A stretch of 64,000 nucleotides of DNA, from positions 51,065-115,064 of the IMG/VR virus record IMGVR_UViG_3300027833_000021; one strand, 5' to 3'. Both the position numbers and the translations under genes were made by a program. This DNA is from a virus. Below, in pieces: positions 33,181 to 39,569 of this stretch. Below the pieces are notes generated by a model. It was not told the DNA's origin, did not search any database, and saw nothing but the letters and a program-made list of their open reading frames with translations. How positions within the stretch are numbered: the stretch's first letter is position 1; each line of letters begins with the position of its first letter.

Positions 33181-33270
33181 GGAGAAGTGGGAGAGTGGTT
33201 TAATCCACCGGTCTTGAAAACCGGCGTACCTTTATCGGTACCGTGAGTTCGAATCTCACCTTCTCCGCCA
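33181..33270 (+). tRNA. tRNA-Ser (UGA)
   Basis: 90 nt with the long variable arm typical of tRNA-Ser (GTACC...GGTAC); acceptor GGAGAAG/CTTCTCC, anticodon TGA in CTTGAAA, CCA encoded. Confidence 0.95.
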
Positions 33271-33289
33271 CTCTAAAGAAAGAAACAAC

Positions 33290-33514
33290 ATGTTTACAGT
33301 CGAAGAAGAATTCGATGAAAGTATCGTAACTATATTGGACATAAATGGACAATATGAAGATATTATGATGTATTATTCCGAGAATGGTGTATACATTACA
33401 CAGTATAATGAACAAACTGATGAAGATACAATCATAGAATTGACTACAGAAATGTGGGAAACAATGATTGAAGCCTATAATAGAACTAACGGAACATATA
33501 TAGTCACAAAATAG
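33290..33514 (+). CDS. Small acidic hypothetical protein, 74 aa
   Basis: Strongly acidic, rich in Glu, Tyr and Thr; no known motif. AAAGAAAG precedes the ATG. It may be co-transcribed with the tRNA cluster, whose last base is 19 nt upstream. Confidence 0.55.
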   Translation: MFTVEEEFDESIVTILDINGQYEDIMMYYSENGVYITQYNEQTDEDTIIELTTEMWETMIEAYNRTNGTYIVTK

Positions 33515-33517
33515 TTA

Positions 33518-33545
33518 TTGACATCTCCTGGAATTATGTTATATT
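33518..33545 (+). promoter_or_regulatory. sigma70-like promoter TTGACA-16-TATATT
   Basis: Drives the 63-aa gene. The sequence after the -10 (TAATTACATAATCA) is shared with the promoters at 33774 and 59695. Confidence 0.6.
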
Positions 33546-33577
33546 AATTACATAATCAATAGAGAGAACGAATCACA

Positions 33578-33769
33578 ATGAACATTTTTACTTTTACTGC
33601 ATATGGTGAAGAATTTACAGCACCAGCGGAAGCAGGACGTGACCTATTCCGAGAAGCAACAAATGAACTTTTATGGCAAAATCCTGAGTACAAACCAGGC
33701 ATGTGGGTAGAATCATATAATAACACTTATATCTGGACAGAAGGTGCAATGCCTAAGATTTTTGAGTAA
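33578..33769 (+). CDS. Small hypothetical protein, 63 aa
   Basis: Aromatic-rich (MNIFTFTAYGEEF, ELLWQNPEYKPGMW). No family recognised. One of several single-gene units with private promoters. Confidence 0.55.
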   Translation: MNIFTFTAYGEEFTAPAEAGRDLFREATNELLWQNPEYKPGMWVESYNNTYIWTEGAMPKIFE

Positions 33770-33773
33770 AAAC

Positions 33774-33801
33774 TTGACAAACCAGCGAATCGTGTTATAT
33801 T
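33774..33801 (+). promoter_or_regulatory. sigma70-like promoter TTGACA-16-TATATT
   Basis: CGTG before the -10 (extended -10-like). The downstream leader is similar to that of 33518. Confidence 0.6.
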
Positions 33802-33832
33802 AATTACATAATCAGAGAAAAGAGAGAATCAC

Positions 33833-34078
33833 ATGTCAATCATATATTCAACATTAACAGACTCAATTACTAAAGCAACTTTCGACCCAGACAACTGGAA
33901 TGCTGATGGTAGCATTAACTGGAGTTTTGTTGACTCAGATGCGTACCACGAATGTTTTAAATTGTATGCAAGTGTTGAGGGTTTCTACCGTGATTTTAAC
34001 GAGATTGTTAACTGTATAATCGCAGAAATGCGTGAAGAAGCAGATGCAGAAGCACGTTTTGAGATTGTAAATTCTTAG
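33833..34078 (+). CDS. Small hypothetical protein, 81 aa
   Basis: Acidic and soluble; the C-terminal half (FNEIVNCIIAEMREEADAEA) is helical. No family recognised. AGAGAG lies upstream of the ATG. Confidence 0.55.
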   Translation: MSIIYSTLTDSITKATFDPDNWNADGSINWSFVDSDAYHECFKLYASVEGFYRDFNEIVNCIIAEMREEADAEARFEIVNS

Positions 34079-34086
34079 TCAAAAAC

Positions 34087-34115
34087 TTGACAGATTCGTG
34101 AATCTGTGGTATAAT
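34087..34115 (+). promoter_or_regulatory. sigma70-like promoter with a spacer palindrome
   Basis: TTGACA-17-TATAAT with TGTGG before the -10. The spacer holds CAGATTCGTGAATCTG (34091-34106), 7-bp arms around a 2-nt centre, an operator-like site. Confidence 0.7.
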
Positions 34116-34147
34116 ATAAGTATATTCAACAATAGAGAGGTAATAAT

Positions 34148-34498
34148 ATGACAAACGCAACAGTAGATTTAGAGTTGATTCCAGCAATTATAGAAGAGGC
34201 AAAAGAAGCCGCTTATATTGCCGCTGATAAGTTTTTTAACGAAAAACTTGGTGGTGAAGACCAGATGGCATGTGGTTTCGCATGGGTTAACATTTACGGT
34301 GTTAAGATGAATACTAAGTTAGGTAAAGCGTTTAAAGCCGCTGGCCTTGACAAGGATTACTCAGGTGCTATTAGTATTTGGAATCCATCAGGTATTAACG
34401 TACAAAACGTTGATGTTAAAGAAGCGGGTGCCGAAGCGGCCGCTGATGTGTTCACAAATTATGGTTTCAAAGCATACGCAGGTTCTAGGTTAGATTAA
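34148..34498 (+). CDS. Hypothetical protein, 116 aa
   Basis: An Ala-rich protein that looks like a compact alpha/beta domain. AAYIAADKFFNEKLGGEDQ and a short CGFAWVNIYG are its most distinctive parts. Seen in my memory as a type common in marine T4-like phages, but without a known function. AGAGAGG precedes the ATG. Confidence 0.6.
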   Translation: MTNATVDLELIPAIIEEAKEAAYIAADKFFNEKLGGEDQMACGFAWVNIYGVKMNTKLGKAFKAAGLDKDYSGAISIWNPSGINVQNVDVKEAGAEAAADVFTNYGFKAYAGSRLD

Positions 34499-34505
34499 TA
34501 AAATT

Positions 34506-34601
34506 ATGAAATTAATTACAGAAAACTTTTACTCTTGGTGTTTTATGCATGTATTAGGCAGTCTGCCGTATGAATACATGCGTAACGAGGGTCAGATGTA
34601 A
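34506..34601 (+). CDS. Possible 31-aa peptide
   Basis: An open frame from ATG 34506 (MKLITENFYSWCFMHVLG) right after the 116-aa gene. No clear ribosome site, so it is doubtful, but the sequence is not low-complexity and it ends before a terminator. Confidence 0.3.
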   Translation: MKLITENFYSWCFMHVLGSLPYEYMRNEGQM

Positions 34602-34636
34602 TTATAATAATAAGAAACTATTAATAATAACTTCAG

Positions 34637-34660
34637 GCCCTCTTTATGAGGGCTTTTTTT
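34637..34660 (+). terminator. Rho-independent terminator
   Basis: Stem GCCCTC/GAGGGC, loop TTTAT, then seven T. It ends the 34148 transcript. Confidence 0.85.
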
Positions 34661-34663
34661 ATG

Positions 34664-34737
34664 ACTACACTTCGCCTTACTGCAATAAGGTGTCTTTGCA
34701 GAGACAGAGGCCTCGAAAGGGTCAAAGATAGTGTAGT
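34664..34737 (+). ncRNA. Candidate three-way-junction structured RNA
   Basis: A perfect 7-bp closing stem ACTACAC/GTGTAGT (34664-34670 with 34731-34737). Inside are a 7-bp hairpin CGCCTTA/TAAGGTG with 6-nt loop (34673-34692) and a 6-bp stem TCTTTG/CAAAGA (34693-34698 with 34723-34728) holding a further small hairpin. It is tRNA-sized but lacks a T-loop and anticodon arm, and it lies 14 nt before tRNA-Cys. It recalls the stable RNAs found in the T4 tRNA cluster. Confidence 0.5.
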
Positions 34738-34751
34738 TTTAAAAGAATAAC

Positions 34752-34825
34752 GTTGGCGTGGCAGAATGATTATGCGACGGATTGCAAATCCGTTTATATA
34801 GGTTTGATTCCTATCGCCAACTCCA
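34752..34825 (+). tRNA. tRNA-Cys (GCA)
   Basis: 74 nt; acceptor GTTGGCG/CGCCAAC, anticodon GCA in TTGCAAA, CCA encoded. Confidence 0.93.
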
Positions 34826-34827
34826 AT

Positions 34828-34901
34828 ATCGGTGAAGTGTTTCGGTAGCACGACAGTCTCCAAAACTGTAAGGCGGGGTTCGACTCCCTGCACCGATGCC
34901 A
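34828..34901 (+). tRNA. tRNA-Trp (CCA)
   Basis: 74 nt; acceptor ATCGGTG/CACCGAT, anticodon CCA in CTCCAAA, GTTCGAC T-loop, 3' CCA encoded and abutting the next promoter. Confidence 0.94.
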
Positions 34902-34902
34902 C

Positions 34903-34931
34903 TTGACATTAGGTATTCAATGTGTTATTAT
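34903..34931 (+). promoter_or_regulatory. sigma70-like promoter TTGACA-17-TATTAT
   Basis: Starts 2 nt after tRNA-Trp; TGTGT precedes the -10. Confidence 0.65.
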
Positions 34932-34985
34932 AATAGAGTAGTAATAATGCTACAACACACAGAAACATACACACAGGAGAAGTAA

Positions 34986-35216
34986 ATGGTTTCAAATAAT
35001 AAAAATGCGTATGAGATACGCACAGAGATACTAAGCATGGCTCAAGGTTTTGTTATGGATAAATTTCATAACAAACATCAAAAATGGTTAGATTCGACAG
35101 ATAGACATCCAGAAACGGGTGTTATATTGTATGTTGGCGAAGCGCCAAAGTATCCTACCTCTGACGAGATACTAGCAGAAGCAGAGAAGTTATATTCTTT
35201 CGTTGATACTAAGTAG
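34986..35216 (+). CDS. Small hypothetical protein, 76 aa, T4-like phage type
   Basis: NAYEIRTEILSMAQGFVMDK at the start and EILAEAEKLYSFV at the end resemble a small helical family found widely in marine T4-like phages, of unknown role. AGGAGAAG precedes the ATG and a terminator follows 7 nt after the stop. Confidence 0.65.
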   Translation: MVSNNKNAYEIRTEILSMAQGFVMDKFHNKHQKWLDSTDRHPETGVILYVGEAPKYPTSDEILAEAEKLYSFVDTK

Positions 35217-35223
35217 TTAGATT

Positions 35224-35247
35224 AAGCCACCTTCGGGTGGCTTTTTT
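35224..35247 (+). terminator. Rho-independent terminator with UUCG loop
   Basis: Stem AAGCCACC/GGTGGCTT closed by the very stable cUUCGg loop, then T6. It also marks the border to minus-strand genes. Confidence 0.9.
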
Positions 35248-35389
35248 ATTTGGCGTAGTTAATACTTCTTTTCGACCCTTTTTGAGGTCGCATTCCTGCT
35301 GAAAAATGTCTATCAGGATATCCTGTAGCATATAGTATGGACTTTGTTGGTATAACTCTACGAAATGGTTTCTTTACTAAATGTGTCAT
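35246..35389 (-). CDS. Small basic protein, 47 aa
   Basis: Open frame from the ATG at 35389, inside the end of the zinc-finger gene, to TAA at 35248-35246. The protein MTHLVKKPFRRVIPTK...YATGYPDRHFSAGMRPQKG is basic and not low-complexity. It would be the last gene of the minus-strand unit. No family recognised. Confidence 0.45.
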   Translation of the reverse strand: MTHLVKKPFRRVIPTKSILYATGYPDRHFSAGMRPQKGSKRSINYAK

Positions 35390-35540
35390 TTGTTTCTCTT
35401 GTAAATTTAATCCCACAATATCCACATACTACATATCCTTCTTCAGGTACAGAGTAATAAACTTTAGGATGACTATTATCCTCACCCATACAAGATACAC
35501 CTTCATCTTTAACATAGATTATTGTTTCTGGATTTGTCAT
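35358..35540 (-). CDS. CHCC-type zinc-finger protein
   Basis: 60 aa. Ligands Cys17, His24, Cys39 and Cys42 (SCMGEDNSHPKVYY and VVCGYCGIKF) match the zf-CHCC family related to the 13 kDa subunit of NADH dehydrogenase. In bacteria these are free-standing small proteins of unclear role. It starts on TAATGA overlap with the metalloprotease gene, in a late-type minus unit. Confidence 0.75.
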   Translation of the reverse strand: MTNPETIIYVKDEGVSCMGEDNSHPKVYYSVPEEGYVVCGYCGIKFTRETNDTFSKETIS

Positions 35541-36214
35541 TATTGCTTTTGGATATATAGATAGATTTTTTTGAGTAATCGTTTGATTACAGGATTATTT
35601 GTGTCCCAGTTGAATAGGGCAAAATAACCAAGCAAGTCAGGACTTAAGAATTGTCCTACTTTAGTTTTGAATTGTGCTGTTTTCTTAGCCATTCTTAGTA
35701 AGTCTACTGCACCTTCTTTACCAACCTTACGAATGAATTCATCACCAATGTTCATAGCATAGGCTTCGATTTCATCAGGACGGCTCATGTATTCTTTATG
35801 ACTGTCACTTTTGTCATAACCTTCAGAACCAGGATGATAATCTCTGTTTCTGTATTGTGTCATATGAAGAAGTTCATGTTTCAGAGTATCTTTTAGATGA
35901 TTTAAGAAATACTTTTTACTGTTCTTTGACCAAGTGAAACTCTCAGGTCCTTTAGAACTTAACACTATTCTAATGAATATTGATGTTTCTTGACCTTCGG
36001 ATTCTTCGTCTTTGTCTGGGTCATAGTGGGCACCTAGAGTTAGTTCGCCTTCTTCTAAATCGGGAACTCTTTCTATTTTTACTGATGCAATAGGAAAATG
36101 TTTTTCTACGATATCTATTATTTCGCTATGGGATTGGGTTCCCTTAATATCTTTTGCAATTCCAGACAAGTCTAATTCTTGTCCATCAGGTGCAATTATT
36201 TCCGATATTAACAT
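35540..36214 (-). CDS. Putative zinc metalloprotease (HELLH)
   Basis: 224 aa from ATG 36214, chosen because the upstream gene stops at 36216; the longer frame to 36298 would overlap it. LKHELLHMTQYRN holds HExxH, with RPDEIEAYAMNIG downstream giving a possible third ligand Glu. Late expression with neighbours bearing head-like sequences suggests virion maturation or an injected protease, but this is inference. Confidence 0.65.
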   Translation of the reverse strand: MLISEIIAPDGQELDLSGIAKDIKGTQSHSEIIDIVEKHFPIASVKIERVPDLEEGELTLGAHYDPDKDEESEGQETSIFIRIVLSSKGPESFTWSKNSKKYFLNHLKDTLKHELLHMTQYRNRDYHPGSEGYDKSDSHKEYMSRPDEIEAYAMNIGDEFIRKVGKEGAVDLLRMAKKTAQFKTKVGQFLSPDLLGYFALFNWDTNNPVIKRLLKKIYLYIQKQ

Positions 36215-36215
36215 T

Positions 36216-36608
36216 TTACCAAGCCTTACAAGACCAGTAACGTGCTTTAGTTTTAGGGCCAGGATTTTTGCAGTTATGTCTTGCACGGAAACTAGCACGT
36301 GCTTTAGGATTAGACTTACGAATTTTCATAGTCTTTTCACCTTTTGATTTAGCACTTGTTCCGCCATGTCCAAAGTTTACTTTGATAACGTTACCTTTAT
36401 CATTGTTGACATATACTTTAAACTTCTTAACATCACCACGCATTGGTTTGTTTAGTTTAACTTTGCGACCTTGATATTCTGCTTCAAATAAATCGTTTTC
36501 GTCTTCACTATACGCAAGATATCCAAACTCTTCATGGAAGTCTTGGTTATCCTCTAAAGTAATTTCTTCAACGATTATTGATTCTTGTAATAATTCTGTT
36601 AGTTTCAT
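36216..36608 (-). CDS. Phage protein with basic Cys-containing tail
   Basis: 130 aa. It begins MKLTELLQES, a start common to T4-like head-associated proteins, and has an acidic middle. The basic end is ARASFRARHNCKNPG then KTKARYWSCKAW. This end module recurs in many marine T4-like phage proteins. Function unknown. A late box lies 31 nt upstream. Confidence 0.65.
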   Translation of the reverse strand: MKLTELLQESIIVEEITLEDNQDFHEEFGYLAYSEDENDLFEAEYQGRKVKLNKPMRGDVKKFKVYVNNDKGNVIKVNFGHGGTSAKSKGEKTMKIRKSNPKARASFRARHNCKNPGPKTKARYWSCKAW

Positions 36609-36612
36609 ATCT

Positions 36613-36867
36613 TTACTTCTCTGTTATTGAACTAACTGTATTTATGCTTTTGGCTTCTCTTCGTTTTCTTTTAATTCGTCTAAAAACTTTGCCCCATGCT
36701 CTTTCATGTAAGAAGTATACAACAAACTTTATCATAGCATCAATAGATGCGATAGTACCGGCAACAGTAGCACTTCCAATTAGACCAAACGATATCATAA
36801 AGGTAATACATATAGATAGAAGTCGGTATGATAACGACTTATATAAGTGAATGTGTAGTGCTTTCAT
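36613..36867 (-). CDS. DUF2061 membrane protein
   Basis: 84 aa from ATG 36867 (GGGGAG just before it). KSLSYRLLSICITFMISF, the second helix after TVAGTIASIDAMIKF, and VVYFLHERAWGKV match DUF2061, a two-helix inner-membrane family. The in-frame ATG at 36885 is less likely. First gene of a minus unit, with a late box 22 nt upstream. Confidence 0.82.
   Translation of the reverse strand: MKALHIHLYKSLSYRLLSICITFMISFGLIGSATVAGTIASIDAMIKFVVYFLHERAWGKVFRRIKRKRREAKSINTVSSITEK
36639..36646 (-). promoter_or_regulatory. T4-late-like box CATAAATA (minus)
   Basis: 31 nt before the 36608 gene, inside the end of the DUF2061 gene. Confidence 0.5.
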
Positions 36868-36888
36868 TATTTTCTCCCCTCTCATATG

Positions 36889-36896
36889 TATTTATG
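36889..36896 (-). promoter_or_regulatory. T4-late-like box CATAAATA (minus)
   Basis: 22 nt before the DUF2061 start, in the gap to the divergent plus-strand promoter at 36938. Confidence 0.55.
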
Positions 36897-36937
36897 GGTT
36901 ACTTTTGATGAAATATATGCTTATTTTTCTCAAAAAC

Positions 36938-36965
36938 TTGACAAAAGTGGCTAATATGCTATAAT
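36938..36965 (+). promoter_or_regulatory. sigma70-like promoter TTGACA-16-TATAAT
   Basis: ATGC before the -10. It reads toward 37003, diverging from the late box on the other strand. Confidence 0.65.
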
Positions 36966-37002
36966 TAGTGTATAAGTTAATTTTTATAGGGATGGTGGGT
37001 AA

Positions 37003-37581
37003 ATGAATACAGAATCATATGCAAAAGAATTGCGTGATATCTTTGACAGAAATGCATACTCAACACTAATTGCACAAGTAGGTGACCAGTTAAATGACCG
37101 AAAGGACCGCTTTGATAAGAGTGATATTATCGAACAAGCAGTTGCAGTCTATTCTGGTGACAGGCTTATATGGGTAGACTTAATTGGTCGTGACCACGTA
37201 GACCCAACAAGAAAGTTTGATTTAGAGTTCAAGTATGTATCGAACGGATTGTTTACAAAAGTTCAAAAGTTACCAAAAAAAATTGTGAATGTAAAGTTAA
37301 AGAATAACTTAGGTTCACATAAAGGTATTACAGTTGACCATCCAGCAGATTTCTATATGATTGGGCAACAAGACGCAATTGCAATAATCAGTTGGGAAGA
37401 TATTCAGAAATATCTAGTTGCAGTACCTGATGGTATCGAGGCACGTATTCCATTTGATGCTCTTAGTTTTATATTTGATTTCAATGATATTGAATACAGT
37501 CAAAAACAGATTAATGCAGATTATAAGAAGATTAAAATGGATGCTCAACGCCAATTGATTGAGACATTTAAAGATAGTTAA
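37003..37581 (+). CDS. Hypothetical protein, possible PD-(D/E)xK nuclease
   Basis: 192 aa. DRKDRFDKSDIIEQAVAVY is followed by KFDLEFKYVSNGLF, where D-x-E-x-K could be a nuclease core, then KLKNNLGSHKGI and IAIISWEDIQKYL. The similarity is only in motif order, so this is tentative. It has an early-type promoter, which would suit attack on host DNA. Confidence 0.4.
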   Translation: MNTESYAKELRDIFDRNAYSTLIAQVGDQLNDRKDRFDKSDIIEQAVAVYSGDRLIWVDLIGRDHVDPTRKFDLEFKYVSNGLFTKVQKLPKKIVNVKLKNNLGSHKGITVDHPADFYMIGQQDAIAIISWEDIQKYLVAVPDGIEARIPFDALSFIFDFNDIEYSQKQINADYKKIKMDAQRQLIETFKDS

Positions 37582-37631
37582 CACGTTGTTAATTAGTAGG
37601 CAATAGGAATAAATAGATAAGTTCGTAAAAT

Positions 37632-37673
37632 AACATTGAAAAACTTGACTTTCAATGTTCGATATGTTAATAT
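37632..37673 (+). promoter_or_regulatory. sigma70-like promoter with a 10-bp inverted repeat at -35
   Basis: TTGACT (37645) -17- TAATAT (37668). AACATTGAAA (37632-37641) and TTTCAATGTT (37650-37659) flank the -35, an operator-like palindrome. Confidence 0.6.
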
Positions 37674-37740
37674 AGATATATAATTAGTTGAATTCACTAG
37701 ATTAGATTATATTTGAAAAAATAATTTAACTAGGAATTAG

Positions 37741-37810
37741 TCGAGGGTTTCCTATCGTTTCAAAGCGATAGCGTTGCCGTCGATATCGTGTGTTCTCTAA
37801 AAAGAACATA
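37741..37810 (+). ncRNA. Possible structured leader before the 73-aa membrane gene
   Basis: Two hairpins in a transcript of about 180 nt: CTATCG/CGATAG (37752-37771) and TGTTCT/AGAACA (37791-37808). The gap 37582-37859 otherwise holds only the promoter and an AATAAATA sequence at 37608. Confidence 0.4.
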
Positions 37811-37859
37811 TGCATCCGCACTGATGTAAAACTACTTTTTAATATAACAGGAGTAACAT

Positions 37860-38081
37860 ATGTTAGATAAAATCTTACGCTGGGTTTCTGGCGCAACAGA
37901 GGCTGGTATTTCACTAATCGGACTTGCTATCGTACTACAAATAGTATTTGGCGGTTCTGTTCCTTTCTTAGGTGGTGACGTTATCGGTACTGTAATTGGA
38001 ATAGTTGGGCAACTTGGCTCTGCTGGTCTAGTTGGATTAATTTCTGCGGCTATTTTGTGGAAACTATTTTCAAAAGATTAA
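37860..38081 (+). CDS. Two-helix membrane protein, 73 aa
   Basis: Helices at about 12-33 (ATEAGISLIGLAIVLQIVFGG) and 42-68 (GTVIGIVGQLGSAGLVGLISAAILW), then LFSKD. AACAGGAG gives a strong ribosome site. Phage holins can look like this, but nothing specific supports that. Function unknown. Confidence 0.6.
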   Translation: MLDKILRWVSGATEAGISLIGLAIVLQIVFGGSVPFLGGDVIGTVIGIVGQLGSAGLVGLISAAILWKLFSKD

Positions 38082-38109
38082 TCCTAATATACGCAACAAT
38101 TGGTATATT

Positions 38110-38175
38110 GAATTGAGATGCTCGAAATGAGCATTCTCAATTCTCAACGGTTTCGGTACTTCCGCAAAAAGTACC
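38110..38175 (+). other. Two strong hairpins between genes
   Basis: Hairpin 1: GAATTGAGA.TGCTC with GAGCA and TCTCAATTC (38110-38143), 14 pairs. Hairpin 2: GGTACTT/AAGTACC (38155-38175). Neither has a proper T run, so they may be RNA processing or stabilising elements rather than terminators. Confidence 0.5.
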
Positions 38176-38189
38176 ACCTTATTTTCAAA

Positions 38190-38197
38190 TATAAATA
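38190..38197 (+). promoter_or_regulatory. T4-late-like box TATAAATA
   Basis: Perfect consensus, 26 nt before the phosphoesterase gene. Confidence 0.6.
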
Positions 38198-38222
38198 CAT
38201 CAGTTATAAAGGATTTATATAA

Positions 38223-38969
38223 ATGAAAGTACATTGCATAAGTGACACACATACTCTACATAATGAATTAGAATTGCCTGGTGGTGATATACTGATTCAT
38301 TCTGGAGACATAATGTCTAAACCTGACCCAAGTCAGTTATCCGATTTTTTAGTATGGTTCAGTCAACAGAAATATACTACAAAAATCTTTATCGCAGGAA
38401 ACCACGACCATTTATTTGAACAAAACCCAAATCTTATTAATAAAATTCTTAAACTATTTCCAGAAGTAATATACTTACAAGACACTGAGGTAACCGTAGA
38501 CGGAATAAAGATTTATGGGGCTCCTTGGATACCATCAAACCGTGAAGGAAAAGCATTCTCGTATAAAAGAACAAACGAGGCAGTTGCAAATTATCACTGG
38601 TCAAAGATACCAAACGATACAGATGTTCTGATTACTCATGGTCCAGCATATAACAAACTAGACAGAGTTATGAAACCTGTCAGAAAGGACCAAACAAAAC
38701 TTAATTTGGGTTGCCCGTATCTCGCTAATGCAATAAAAGAAGTAAATCCACAATTACATATTTGTGGGCATATACATTCAAGTCAAGGAATACTTGATAT
38801 AAGTGAACCGACGACTACGCATATCAACGCCGCTAGTCTGGGCGAGGATTACCAATATTCTAACAAAAGGAGATTTATAGAATGGGAAATTTTAAAAACC
38901 ACATCAGAGATTGGACTTCAAGGAAATGGCATAAAACTCACAATTGGAAAACAGGAACAGGCAAACTAA
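38223..38969 (+). CDS. Calcineurin-like metallophosphoesterase
   Basis: 248 aa. All metal motifs are present: ISDTHTLH (DxH), HSGDIM (GD), IAGNHDH (GNHD), LITHGP, and CGHIHSS (GHxH). It hydrolyses phosphomonoesters or diesters; the substrate is open. The last 25 residues after WEILKT overlap a second, well-started ORF and look unlike family members, so the 3' end may have changed recently. Confidence 0.88.
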   Translation: MKVHCISDTHTLHNELELPGGDILIHSGDIMSKPDPSQLSDFLVWFSQQKYTTKIFIAGNHDHLFEQNPNLINKILKLFPEVIYLQDTEVTVDGIKIYGAPWIPSNREGKAFSYKRTNEAVANYHWSKIPNDTDVLITHGPAYNKLDRVMKPVRKDQTKLNLGCPYLANAIKEVNPQLHICGHIHSSQGILDISEPTTTHINAASLGEDYQYSNKRRFIEWEILKTTSEIGLQGNGIKLTIGKQEQAN

Positions 38970-39043
38970 TTAAGCGTACTCTCGCTAAAGCAGAACGTAA
39001 AAAAGTTAAGAAAGAATTACATGAACAAATGGATAAAGTATAA
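38882..39043 (+). CDS. Small basic protein, 53 aa, overlapping the phosphoesterase
   Basis: ATG 38882 has AAAGGAG 11 nt upstream, inside the phosphoesterase gene. The protein is MGNFKNHIRDWTSRKWHKTHNWKTG... then RTLAKAERKKVKKEL, very basic and helical. It overlaps both neighbours (88 nt and 23 nt). Possibly a nucleic-acid binder; family unknown. Confidence 0.55.
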   Translation: MGNFKNHIRDWTSRKWHKTHNWKTGTGKLIKRTLAKAERKKVKKELHEQMDKV

Positions 39044-39569
39044 AACATCACATGAAGGTGTAGGAACTTTTGTATCAGTTTGGCTAGATGAAAAAGAAGG
39101 TCTAGTCAAGCGGATATTTGATGGTGACCACTGTGGTGATGGTGTGTCAAGGCGAAAGAGTAAAGCAGATATATTGTTCAGAAATGAAATATATTGGTTA
39201 ACTCATCCAGAATTGTCTACGAGTAAATTCTTACCAGAACTTATTAGTATAGATGAAGAAACAAAAACTATAATTCAACGATATTATGGACCAAATCTGC
39301 TTGACTATTATCCTGATAACTTTCCTATAACAAACATCTCTGAACAGATACTAGAGATGTATGAATTCTTTCATAAAGTAGGTGTCAATAAAATTAATGG
39401 TGCGTTATCTAACATGTCACTCAATGGTGACCAAGTTATTGCATTTGATTTTAAATGGGCTAGACCTGCCCCTAAGGCGAATGCTAATGAACTAAAAGCA
39501 TTTAAGCAATGGCTTACAAAGATTGACCCAGAGTTAGTAGAGAAGTTAATTAAGATGAAGACTTCTTAG
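39021..39569 (+). CDS. Hypothetical protein, possibly kinase-fold
   Basis: 182 aa. LFRNEIYWLTHPELS then KTIIQRYYGPNLLDYY resemble the lobe boundary of aminoglycoside/LPS kinase-like proteins, and VIAFDFKWARP resembles the DFG metal motif. The catalytic HxD loop is not clear (GALSNMSLNG in its place), so activity is doubtful. Convergent with a minus-strand gene, overlapping 4 nt. Confidence 0.4.
   Translation: MNKWIKYKTSHEGVGTFVSVWLDEKEGLVKRIFDGDHCGDGVSRRKSKADILFRNEIYWLTHPELSTSKFLPELISIDEETKTIIQRYYGPNLLDYYPDNFPITNISEQILEMYEFFHKVGVNKINGALSNMSLNGDQVIAFDFKWARPAPKANANELKAFKQWLTKIDPELVEKLIKMKTS

Noticed and set aside
34664-34737. Degenerate tRNA or hammerhead ribozyme
   Set aside because: No T-loop or anticodon arm for a tRNA, and no CUGANGA/GAAA core in the right places for a hammerhead.
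36215-36298. Longer N-terminus for the HELLH metalloprotease
   Set aside because: It would overlap the conserved end of the upstream gene by 83 nt; ATG 36214 follows that stop directly.
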